Below, in pieces: positions 1-6,272 of a stretch of 14,072 bases of DNA. Under the pieces are notes generated by a model that was not told the DNA's origin, made no database searches, and worked only from the letters and a program-made list of their open reading frames with translations. The translations under genes and the position numbers were made by a program. Source of the stretch: Nitrospinota bacterium (GTDB lineage: Bacteria > Nitrospinota > Nitrospinia > UBA9942 > JAHJSF01); assembly GCA_018830405.1 (NCBI GenBank), contig JAHJSF010000104.1:1-14072 (forward strand). Direction: 5' to 3'. Numbering within the stretch: the first letter of the stretch is position 1; each line of letters opens with the position of its first letter.

Positions 1-26
1 AATCGTAAACAGGTCTTTTAAGGGAC

Positions 27-56
27 AAAAAGGGCGGAGATATTATCCCCGCCCTT
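27..56 (-). terminator. Intrinsic terminator of the H1-like gene
   Basis: Read on the minus strand, a GC-rich hairpin of about 12 base pairs (arms AAGGGCGGGGAT and its near-perfect complement, one G-T wobble, 3-base loop) is followed directly by a run of T. It lies about 20 bases beyond the TAG-side end of the H1-like gene. On the plus strand the stem is not followed by T, so it acts mainly for the minus-strand gene. Confidence 0.85.
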
Positions 57-77
57 CTTACAACTAATTACCTATAT

Positions 78-302
78 CTATTTTTTCTTTTTGGCAGTCG
101 TCTTCTTAACTGCTTTTTTGGCAGGGGCCTTCTTGACTGCCTTCTTGGCTACCTTCTTAACCGACTTTTTGGCAACCTTTTTGACGGCCTTCTTGGCTGC
201 CTTCTTAACCGTCTTTTTGGCAGGGGCCTTCTTGGCTGCCTTCTTAACCGTCTTTTTAACCGGGACCTTCTTCACAACTGCTTTCTTAGCGTCACTCTCC
301 AT
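78..302 (-). CDS. Lysine-rich histone H1-like DNA-binding protein
   Basis: A 74-residue, extremely basic protein made almost entirely of Lys, Ala and Val with Pro, Thr and Ser. It is built on repeats of the types VKKA, AAKK and APAKK, ending KKKK. This composition matches the C-terminal tail of eukaryotic histone H1 and bacterial H1-like proteins (Chlamydia Hc2, Bordetella BpH2), which bind and compact DNA through charge; the role here is inferred from composition only. The frame is open further upstream, allowing 125 residues from 455. I chose the Met at 302 because GGAGG sits 7 bases before it and the 51 upstream residues have quite different composition. No globular domain is visible. A 32-base stretch is repeated exactly at 187-218 and 226-257, a 39-base (13-codon) period. 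Monocistronic, with its own terminator. Confidence 0.8.
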   Translation of the reverse strand: MESDAKKAVVKKVPVKKTVKKAAKKAPAKKTVKKAAKKAVKKVAKKSVKKVAKKAVKKAPAKKAVKKTTAKKKK

Positions 303-675
303 TTTCAATCCTCCAAGGTTGTTTATGATAGTATCACCAAAGTTAAAACCAGTTACCTCTTCGACTCCTTTCATGAGACGAGCAAAGCTACAGTCTGCTA
401 ACCTGCTCTTGATTATTTGTCCCATCCGCTTCTGCCCAGCCAACGCGGATAACAATTATAACCCCCGACATGACAAGGGACATTAAGAGAACAATTATTA
501 GTAACGTCTATCCTCTTCCCCCCTTCGCGGGAAGCACTAACTATCAGTAGGCCACAACTTACTCTTAAAATCAAGTGGCTCGGCAATCACAAACAAATAA
601 TTTTTGCTGAGCCACACTCAACTCGAAAGAAAACTATTTACAGTCCCTTCAAAAAAACAGATAAAAAAGTCTAAA
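303..675. other. Intergenic region between aconitase and H1-like genes
   Basis: No convincing gene. On the minus strand a TATAAT (plus 455-460) lies about 150 bases upstream of the chosen H1-like start, but I see no good -35 element at 16-18 bases, so it is only a weak promoter candidate. A small hairpin (515-534, CTTCCC/GGGAAG arms) and a larger one (575-615) are present. The frame upstream of 302 stays open to 455 without a matching ribosome binding site, and I treat it as leader. Confidence 0.5.
575..615 (-). terminator. Candidate hairpin terminator downstream of aconitase gene
   Basis: Arms GTGGCTCGGCA (575-585) and TGCTGAGCCAC (605-615) form an 11-position stem around a 19-base AT-rich loop. 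On the minus strand it lies about 60 bases after the aconitase stop and is followed by TTGATTTTAAG, a weak T tract. Pairing is slightly better on the plus strand (G-T wobble) than on the minus (one A-C mismatch), and the loop is long. It could instead be another structured repeat. Confidence 0.4.
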
Positions 676-2610
676 CTATTTTTTAAATTTAGATTTAACA
701 AAACCGAGTGAACCGCCTGCCTTCATAATAGCAACATCTGCTCCTACCAAGAGATGCTTAAGAGGAATAGATTTTCCCTTTGTCTTGTTCTGCAAAATAA
801 CCTCGGCACCATTGCCGAGTTTAGAGACATCTATCTCCACATCATCCCCTTGGGCCACATTGTTGTAATCCTCGGGATTAACAAAGACAAGAGGCAGTAT
901 GCCGAAGTTGACTAAGTTGGCCAGATGAATTCTGGCAAACGACTTGGTAATGACGGCCTTAACCCCCAAGTATTTCGGAGCCAAGGCAGCATGCTCCCTA
1001 CTTGAACCCTGTCCGTAGTTCTCACCGCCGACAATAAAGCCGCCATTCTTCGCCTTGGCCCTCTTGGGAAATTCCGCATCCACGGAGGAGAAGACGTACT
1101 CCGATATGGCTGGGATATTAGACCTGAGCGGAAGAATCTTGGCGCCGGCCGGCATGATATGGTCGGTAGTTATATTGTCCTCAACCTTAATCAAGACAGC
1201 TCCGTCAAGCTTCTTAGGCATAGGATTAAACTCAGGCAAAGGCTGAATGTTCGGCCCTCTGACAATCTCCACTTTGGCTGCCTTCTTGGGAGGAATAGGA
1301 GCAATAACCATATTGTCCGATACCTGGAACTTTTTAGGCATAACAACCTTTGGAGCCGATTTCCCAAGTTTCCTCGGGTCAGTAATCACACCGGTAAGGG
1401 CGGCTGCGGCTGCAACCTCAGGGCTGACTAGGAATGCCTGGGCGTCCTTGGTTCCACTTCTGCCGTGGAAGTTTCTATTAAATGTCCTCAATGTAATCGC
1501 GCCGGTATTGGGGGCTTGTCCCATACCAATACATGGTCCACAGGTACTCTCCAGTATCCTGGCTCCGGCAGCAACCATCTGCTCAAGGGCGCCATTCTTG
1601 GTTATCATTTCCAAGACCTGTTTTGAACCGGGAGAAATAACTAAACTTATATCAGGATGAACAGTTTTTCCTTTTAATATTCCGGCCACAGTCATCATAT
1701 CTCTATAGGAGGAATTGGTACAGCTCCCTATGGCAACCTGGTCAACCTTCATACCGGCTAACTCTTCTATGGTAGCAACATTATCAGGGGAATGAGGTTT
1801 GGCGGCCATCGGGACAACCTGAGCCAGATTGATCTCCAACACCTCGTCATACTCGGCATCGGCATCCGCCTCAAGCTTGGTCCAATCCTTTAATCTATTC
1901 TGAGCCTTTAAAAACTCTTTGGTAATATCGTCACTTGGGAATATAGAAGATGTGGCCCCAAGCTCTGTTCCCATATTGGTTATGGTAGCCCTGTCGGTAA
2001 CAGAAAGGGTTTTAACTCCCGGGCCGGCATATTCCATAACCTTCCCTACGCCACCCTTAACAGATAGTTTCCTTAATATTTCAAGGATGACATCCTTAGC
2101 CGATACCCAAGACTTAAGCTTGCCGGTAAGATTAACCTTAACCACCTTGGGAACGGTTATCGAGAACGGCTCTCCCCCCATAGCCAAGGCGACGTCTAAT
2201 CCGCCGGCGCCCATGGCCAACATTCCTAACCCGCCTCCATTTGGGGTATGGCTATCAGAGCCAAGAAGGGTTTGTCCCGGCACACCAAACCTCTCAAGGT
2301 GAACCTGATGACAGATACCATTACCTGGTCTGGAGAAATATATTCCGTATTTGGCGGCGATACTCTGGAGGAACCGATGATCATCCATATTCATGAAATC
2401 GGTTTGGAGGGTATTGTGATCCACATAGCTAACAGAGAGCTTTGTCTTTACGCGAGAAACACCGAGGGCTTCAAACTGCAGATAAGCCATTGTACCTGTG
2501 GCGTCCTGGGTCAAGGTCTGGTCAATCTTGACATCGATCTTCTCCCCGGCCTTGAGTTTACCCGAAACAAGATGGGCCTTCAAAATCTTCTGAGTTATAT
2601 TCTTTCCCAT
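676..2610 (-). CDS. acn: Aconitate hydratase (short, Aquifex-type)
   Basis: Interconverts citrate and isocitrate through cis-aconitate in the TCA cycle, in the cytoplasm, using a [4Fe-4S] cluster. The 644-residue protein matches the short bacterial aconitase/homoaconitase-like group rather than the roughly 890-residue AcnA. The cluster cysteines are visible: C297 in GSCTNSS, and C357 and C360 in STCGPCIG. Other landmarks are GSDSHTPNGGG (117-127) in the N-terminal domain and the C-terminal swivel domain with GGENYGQGSSREHAALAP (528-545), whose SREH carries the substrate-binding Ser-Arg. AGAAGGAG lies 6 bases before the ATG. It stands alone on the minus strand, divergent from dapL, with a perfect TTGACA about 200 bases upstream. 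A 3-isopropylmalate or homoaconitate role is the main alternative, since these families share motifs, but length and order favour aconitase. Confidence 0.93.
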   Translation of the reverse strand: MGKNITQKILKAHLVSGKLKAGEKIDVKIDQTLTQDATGTMAYLQFEALGVSRVKTKLSVSYVDHNTLQTDFMNMDDHRFLQSIAAKYGIYFSRPGNGICHQVHLERFGVPGQTLLGSDSHTPNGGGLGMLAMGAGGLDVALAMGGEPFSITVPKVVKVNLTGKLKSWVSAKDVILEILRKLSVKGGVGKVMEYAGPGVKTLSVTDRATITNMGTELGATSSIFPSDDITKEFLKAQNRLKDWTKLEADADAEYDEVLEINLAQVVPMAAKPHSPDNVATIEELAGMKVDQVAIGSCTNSSYRDMMTVAGILKGKTVHPDISLVISPGSKQVLEMITKNGALEQMVAAGARILESTCGPCIGMGQAPNTGAITLRTFNRNFHGRSGTKDAQAFLVSPEVAAAAALTGVITDPRKLGKSAPKVVMPKKFQVSDNMVIAPIPPKKAAKVEIVRGPNIQPLPEFNPMPKKLDGAVLIKVEDNITTDHIMPAGAKILPLRSNIPAISEYVFSSVDAEFPKRAKAKNGGFIVGGENYGQGSSREHAALAPKYLGVKAVITKSFARIHLANLVNFGILPLVFVNPEDYNNVAQGDDVEIDVSKLGNGAEVILQNKTKGKSIPLKHLLVGADVAIMKAGGSLGFVKSKFKK

Positions 2611-2786
2611 TAAATGCTCCTTCTGTTAGAATGATTTTCTCGCACCGATCCGTACATAATAAAAAGACGGCTCAACTAAATTCCAAAAACTGAAAGTTAT
2701 ATAAATATTTATGTGTAAGTAGGAATAGTAAAATGTATAATTAAACCTACAAAAAAACTTATCCTTACGGCAAAAAAGGAGTTTAT

Positions 2787-2816
2787 ATTCTTAATCAAAA
2801 AAAAGATATTTGTCAA
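2787..2816 (-). promoter_or_regulatory. Candidate sigma70-type promoter for aconitase gene
   Basis: On the minus strand a perfect TTGACA (plus 2811-2816) is followed after 18 bases by AAGAAT (plus 2787-2792), which matches TATAAT at 4 of 6 positions. It would give a 5' leader of roughly 170 bases. The -35 is strong and the -10 mediocre. Based on consensus only. Confidence 0.5.
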
Positions 2817-2839
2817 GCGAAATACAATACTGATTTAGC

Positions 2840-2868
2840 TTGGAAAATCTCTGTTATTCGAATATATA
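2840..2868 (+). promoter_or_regulatory. Candidate promoter for dapL
   Basis: TTGGAA (2840-2845) and TATATA (2863-2868) are separated by 17 bases, each matching the sigma70 consensus at 4 of 6 positions. It would leave a leader of about 200 bases before dapL that contains the hairpin at 2980-2994. Chance matches are expected in sequence this AT-rich. Confidence 0.35.
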
Positions 2869-2964
2869 GCCTAGATTAATCAAAACAGCTTATAACCGTA
2901 TAGGCCTAAACAAGTCAAACTATGGAGATATCCTTACAAGGAGATTATCGACTCAAGACGTAAG

Positions 2965-3048
2965 ATGAATCAGGCCTACTTGTTTATTAAACAAATTCTC
3001 GACATAGACAGCACTGTACTGATACTTAGAGAGAAGTTTAAAAAGTGA
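2965..3048 (+). CDS. Possible 27-residue small ORF in the dapL leader
   Basis: An ATG-started frame encoding MNQAYLFIKQILDIDSTVLI followed by LREKFKK and TGA, 30 bases before dapL. The same frame is open back to 2896 without a usable start, so the open stretch is about 50 codons. There is no well-spaced ribosome binding site: AAGGAG at 2938-2943 is more than 20 bases upstream. I recognise no family. It could be a leader peptide, a relic of a larger gene, or chance, and I lean toward chance or relic. Confidence 0.2.
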   Translation: MNQAYLFIKQILDIDSTVLILREKFKK

Positions 3049-3078
3049 ATAACAAAAATTAAAAGGAGTTATTGTTTA

Positions 3079-4314
3079 ATGGTTAGAGAGTCATACATAC
3101 AGAATCTGTTCGCCGATAGAATCGGCGGGAAAAAATTTGGCAAAGAGAGCACGATATACAAGTTTGAAAAGATAAAGAGATTTAAGAGGGAGGCCAAAGA
3201 AAAGAATCCCCATATGCCTCTCATAGATTTAGGGGTGGGAGAACCGGATGAGATGGCCTTCCCTGAAGTAGTCAATACCCTTGCGGCCGAAGCAGCCAAA
3301 CCTGAAAACAGAGGATATGCCGATAACGGGATAGACGGGTTTAAGGATGCCGTCGTAGGATATATGGACAAGGTCTATAATGTTCCGGGACTCACCCGCA
3401 ACAATATAATTCACTCGATAGGCTCAAAGCCGGCCTTGGCCATGTTCCCATCCATATTCATCAACAGAGGCGACCTGACCCTGATGACCGTTCCCGGCTA
3501 TCCTGTTATGGGGACGCACACCGGCTGGTATGAGGGAGAGGTCTATAACCTCCCACTTCTTGAATCAAACGGATTTTTACCCGATCTTGATTCTATCCCG
3601 GAGGATGTAAGAAAGAGGGCCAAACTTCTCTATATAAATTACCCCAACAACCCAACCGGTGCGGTAGCCACCAAGGAGTTTTTTGCCAAGGTTGTCAGCT
3701 TTGCCAAAGAGAATAAAATTATAGTTGTCCACGACGCAGCCTATGCGGCCCTCAACTACGGCGACAGCCCATTAAGCTTCCTATCCACACCCGGGGCTAT
3801 GGAGGTCGGCGTAGAGATACACTCCCTCTCCAAGGCCTACAACATGACCGGATGGAGAATCGCCTTTGTAGTGGGGAACGAACTGGTTGTCTCCGGATTT
3901 GCCAATGTAAAAGACAACTACGATTCGGGACAATTTATCGCCATCCAAAAGGCGGGCATATACGCCCTTGATCATCCCAATATAACAGAGAAAATAAAGA
4001 AAAAATATAAACGGCGTCTCGTAGGGCTGGTTGATGTCCTGAACTCTGTCGGATTAAAAGCGACTGTTCCGGGGGGTTCCTTCTATCTCTACGTTAAAGT
4101 TCCCAAAGGAATCAAAGGGGGAGAGAGGTTTGCCTCGGCCGAAGACTTCTCTCGGTTTATGATTACAGAAAAACTTATCTCCACTGTCCCCTGGGATGAT
4201 GTGGGTTCATATGTAAGATTCTCCGCAACCTTTGAAGCCAAAGGGGAAGAGGGAGAAAGGGGCGTATTGGCCGAAATCAAGAAACGTCTATCCGGCTTGG
4301 AATTCGAATTCTAG
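3079..4314 (+). CDS. dapL: LL-diaminopimelate aminotransferase
   Basis: A PLP-dependent fold-type I aminotransferase that converts tetrahydrodipicolinate directly to LL-diaminopimelate with glutamate as amino donor, bypassing DapD/DapC/DapE on the way to lysine and meso-DAP. At 411 residues it has the expected length. The N-terminus (YIQNLFADRIGG, 6-17; IYKFEKIKR, 26-34) is typical of the DapL group. PLP-site residues are visible: N191 in YPNNPTG, D219 and Y222 in VHDAAYAAL, the Schiff-base Lys K252 in HSLSKAYNMTGWR, and a C-terminal Arg in YVRFSATF that would hold the substrate carboxylate. AAAAGGAG precedes the ATG by 10 bases. No other lysine gene is adjacent. Another class I/II aminotransferase specificity cannot be excluded from motifs alone. 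Confidence 0.88.
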   Translation: MVRESYIQNLFADRIGGKKFGKESTIYKFEKIKRFKREAKEKNPHMPLIDLGVGEPDEMAFPEVVNTLAAEAAKPENRGYADNGIDGFKDAVVGYMDKVYNVPGLTRNNIIHSIGSKPALAMFPSIFINRGDLTLMTVPGYPVMGTHTGWYEGEVYNLPLLESNGFLPDLDSIPEDVRKRAKLLYINYPNNPTGAVATKEFFAKVVSFAKENKIIVVHDAAYAALNYGDSPLSFLSTPGAMEVGVEIHSLSKAYNMTGWRIAFVVGNELVVSGFANVKDNYDSGQFIAIQKAGIYALDHPNITEKIKKKYKRRLVGLVDVLNSVGLKATVPGGSFYLYVKVPKGIKGGERFASAEDFSRFMITEKLISTVPWDDVGSYVRFSATFEAKGEEGERGVLAEIKKRLSGLEFEF

Positions 4315-4315
4315 T

Positions 4316-4479
4316 GTTTAGTTGCATAAGTCTGCATCAGTACCAAGACCGAGAATTTGGCGCGGACGGCACGAAGACAACCGCAGCCATAGCAGGGTCT
4401 ATGGCGAGGATTGACGACAAAGCCGGGCGTGTCAAAGGCCGGTCGGCTACAGCAAGATTTATGCAATTAAGCACTAAAC
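4316..4479. repeat. REP-like palindromic intergenic element
   Basis: The space between dapL and coaE is a nested palindrome. The outer arms are GTTTAGTTGCATAA (4316-4329) and TTATGCAA...CTAAAC (4459-4479), with 7 extra bases in the right arm. The core at 4379-4413 folds as GCCATAG/CTATGGC around a CAGGGT loop, extended by CC/GG and CAA/TTG pairs, and further by CGGC (4367-4370) with GCCG (4421-4424). The core is much richer in G+C than its flanks and has no ORF. The left arm begins two bases after the dapL stop. This looks like a mobile or REP-type intergenic repeat; it may also end dapL transcription or protect its mRNA, although there is no T tract. Confidence 0.6.
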
Positions 4480-4504
4480 CTTAAACTACGGAAGAGAGAC
4501 ACCA

Positions 4505-5125
4505 ATGCTTTCCGTTGGATTAACAGGTGGCATTGCTACCGGCAAGAGTTTGGTCTCAGGAATATTTAAGGAGCTTGGGGCCTACATCATAGACGCCGAC
4601 ATAATATCGAGAAACCTGGTAGAACCGGGGCAACCGGCCTATCGGGAAATAATAGATTTCTTCGGCTCAGATATCTTGAACAATGATAAAAGTATCAATC
4701 GGGAAAAACTCGGCAGCCTCGTCTTTGCCGACCATTCTCTAAAGAAAAAATTAGAGGAGATTGTCCACCCCAGGGTAATTGAAGAACAGCGGAAATTAAT
4801 CCGCCAAATATCCTTGGGGGATAGCACGGCTATCATAATCATTGATGCCCCTCTTCTGATTGAAAGCGGTTTTCACCAAGAGGTAGAAATATTAATCGTT
4901 GTCACGGCCTCAGACAAAACGGTAGTGGAAAGGCTTTTCAGACGTAACGGACTTTCGGAGGAGGAGGCGAGATTAAGGATATCCTCCCAAATGCCTATTG
5001 AAGAAAAGGAAGAAATGGCCGACTACATAATTGATAACAACGGAGAGCTTGAAAAAACCAGACGGCGGGTAGTAGAGATAATGGAGACCCTTGCCATGAC
5101 CGCAAAAAGTAAGGGGGGGGAATGA
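4505..5125 (+). CDS. coaE: Dephospho-CoA kinase
   Basis: Catalyses the last step of coenzyme A synthesis, phosphorylating the ribose 3'-OH of dephospho-CoA with ATP in the cytoplasm. The 206-residue length is normal. The P-loop is GLTGGIATGKS (5-15), followed by the family motif IDAD with the likely catalytic Asp, then HP (IVHPRV), and DAPLLIESG in the middle of the CoA domain. The C-terminal stretch KSKGGE is encoded by a G-run at the edge of the following palindrome. The ribosome binding site is weak (GGAAGAGAG). It begins the plus-strand run that continues into the phosphofructokinases, with a 64-base gap after it. Confidence 0.95.
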   Translation: MLSVGLTGGIATGKSLVSGIFKELGAYIIDADIISRNLVEPGQPAYREIIDFFGSDILNNDKSINREKLGSLVFADHSLKKKLEEIVHPRVIEEQRKLIRQISLGDSTAIIIIDAPLLIESGFHQEVEILIVVTASDKTVVERLFRRNGLSEEEARLRISSQMPIEEKEEMADYIIDNNGELEKTRRRVVEIMETLAMTAKSKGGE

Positions 5126-5131
5126 TAACAA

Positions 5132-5167
5132 CCCCCTGTCCCCCTTTGTTAAGGGGGAATAAGGGGG
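5132..5167. repeat. C-run/G-run palindrome between coaE and pfk
   Basis: TCCCCCTT (5139-5146) and AAGGGGGA (5151-5158) form a perfect 8-base-pair stem with a TGTT loop. It is extended by CCCCCT (5132-5137) with AGGGGG (5162-5167) across a small internal loop. Further G-runs flank it (5113-5120, 5171-5174). Similar C5/G5 palindromes occur as dispersed intergenic repeats in several bacterial phyla (from memory, not searched). There is no T tract, so it is not a classic terminator, but the very stable stem could uncouple coaE from the pfk genes. Confidence 0.65.
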
Positions 5168-5189
5168 ATAGGGGAAGAGGAGCTTTCTT

Positions 5190-6269
5190 ATGAAAATAGG
5201 GATATTGACTGGTGGGGGAGATTGCCCCGGATTAAATGCAGTTATAAGGGCTGTAGTCAAGACAGCCAGAACCAGTTACAACATGGAAGTTCTCGGTTTC
5301 AACGACGGCTACCACGGCCTAATAACCAACCAATCCAGAAGGTTAGGGAGAAGAGATATCTCCGGCATACTGCCGAGAGGCGGGACCATCCTCGGCACAA
5401 GCAACCGCGATAACCCGTTTAAGTATACCGAGGTCATAGATGGGCAGAAGATAACCCATGATGTCTCCGGTAGAGTTATGGATAATATCGAGAAGAACGG
5501 AATAGGGGCCATGATTATAGTTGGAGGGGACGGCACCCTGTCCATCGCCAACCAATTCTATAAGATGGGGGTTCCCTTGGTTGGCATCCCGAAAACTATA
5601 GACAATGACATCTCCGCCACAGGAGTAACCTTCGGTTTTGATACCGCCCTTGTAACCGCCACCGAGGCTATAGACAAAATACATACCACGGGAGAGTCTC
5701 ACCACCGCGTCATGATTGTTGAGGTGATGGGAAGAACCGCCGGGTGGATAGCCCTACACTCAGGTCTGGCTGGGGGAGCCCATATAATTCTTATCCCTGA
5801 AATACCCTTCAGCTATGACGCAATAGTAAATAAGATAGTGAAGAGGAGCGGGTATGGAAAACATTTCAGCATAATCGTCGTGGCCGAAGGGGCCAAACCA
5901 AAAGGGGGGAACGTTGTGGTCAAGAGGATGGTTGAAGATGCCTCCGAACCATGCCGCCTTGGCGGCATAGGAAATGTTATAGGAGATATCATAGAAAAGC
6001 GTACAAATATAGAGACCCGCGTCACAACATTAGGACATATACAGAGAGGGGGGACACCTTCTGCCTTCGACCGCATACTTAGCACCCGTTTCGGTGTTGA
6101 GGCAGTTAAGCTTGTTAACGAGAAAAATTTCGGAAAGATGGTATCCCTAAGAACTCCGGATATTGTTCCTGTTTCCCTTGAGGATGCAGTAGGTCAAATA
6201 AAATATGTCCCGGCCGATTGCGGGTTATTAGAAACCGCTCGGCTGATGGATATAAGTTTAGGCGAATAA
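5190..6269 (+). CDS. pfkA: 6-phosphofructokinase, probably ATP-dependent
   Basis: Phosphorylates fructose 6-phosphate to fructose 1,6-bisphosphate in glycolysis. Motifs in order: GGGDCPGLNAVIR (8-20) at the donor site, GGDGT (112-116), PKTIDND (134-140) with the catalytic Asp in TIDND, MGR (180-182), and GHIQRGGTPSAFDR near residue 290 for F6P binding. In the family, Gly after GGD marks ATP use and Asp marks pyrophosphate use. Here that Gly is combined with Lys (PKTIDND), the Gly/Lys pattern known from some group III ATP enzymes, so ATP is favoured but not certain. At 359 residues it is somewhat longer than E. coli PfkA (320). GAGGAG lies 7 bases before the ATG. The next gene, its paralogue, starts 3 bases after the stop, so the two are surely co-transcribed. 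Confidence 0.9.
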   Translation: MKIGILTGGGDCPGLNAVIRAVVKTARTSYNMEVLGFNDGYHGLITNQSRRLGRRDISGILPRGGTILGTSNRDNPFKYTEVIDGQKITHDVSGRVMDNIEKNGIGAMIIVGGDGTLSIANQFYKMGVPLVGIPKTIDNDISATGVTFGFDTALVTATEAIDKIHTTGESHHRVMIVEVMGRTAGWIALHSGLAGGAHIILIPEIPFSYDAIVNKIVKRSGYGKHFSIIVVAEGAKPKGGNVVVKRMVEDASEPCRLGGIGNVIGDIIEKRTNIETRVTTLGHIQRGGTPSAFDRILSTRFGVEAVKLVNEKNFGKMVSLRTPDIVPVSLEDAVGQIKYVPADCGLLETARLMDISLGE

Positions 6270-6272
6270 ACA

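Larger units (their letters stand above)
2611..3078. other. AT-rich divergent intergenic region
   Basis: About 470 bases separate aconitase (minus) from dapL (plus). The region is distinctly AT-rich and holds outward-facing promoter candidates, a 12-base perfect palindrome ATAAATATTTAT (2701-2712), a short hairpin (2980-2994) with an alternative partner at 2907-2914, and a 27-codon ORF (2965-3048). I recognise no known riboswitch, tRNA or protein fragment. Confidence 0.6.

Noticed and set aside
446-458. GCGGATAACAATT, identical to half of the E. coli lac operator
   Set aside because: Only a half-site of 13 bases, with no symmetric partner, no LacI-type gene nearby and no related function. 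Most likely chance.
91-486. Plus-strand 131-residue frame rich in Phe, Leu, Thr and Ala
   Set aside because: It is the exact antisense shadow of the Lys/Ala-rich H1-like gene. The apparent hydrophobic repeats come from reading AAG/GCC codons backwards, and the minus strand has the ribosome binding site and terminator.
5139-5167. The C5/G5 palindrome as an intrinsic terminator
   Set aside because: No T tract follows on either strand; G-rich sequence continues into the ribosome binding site of the next gene.
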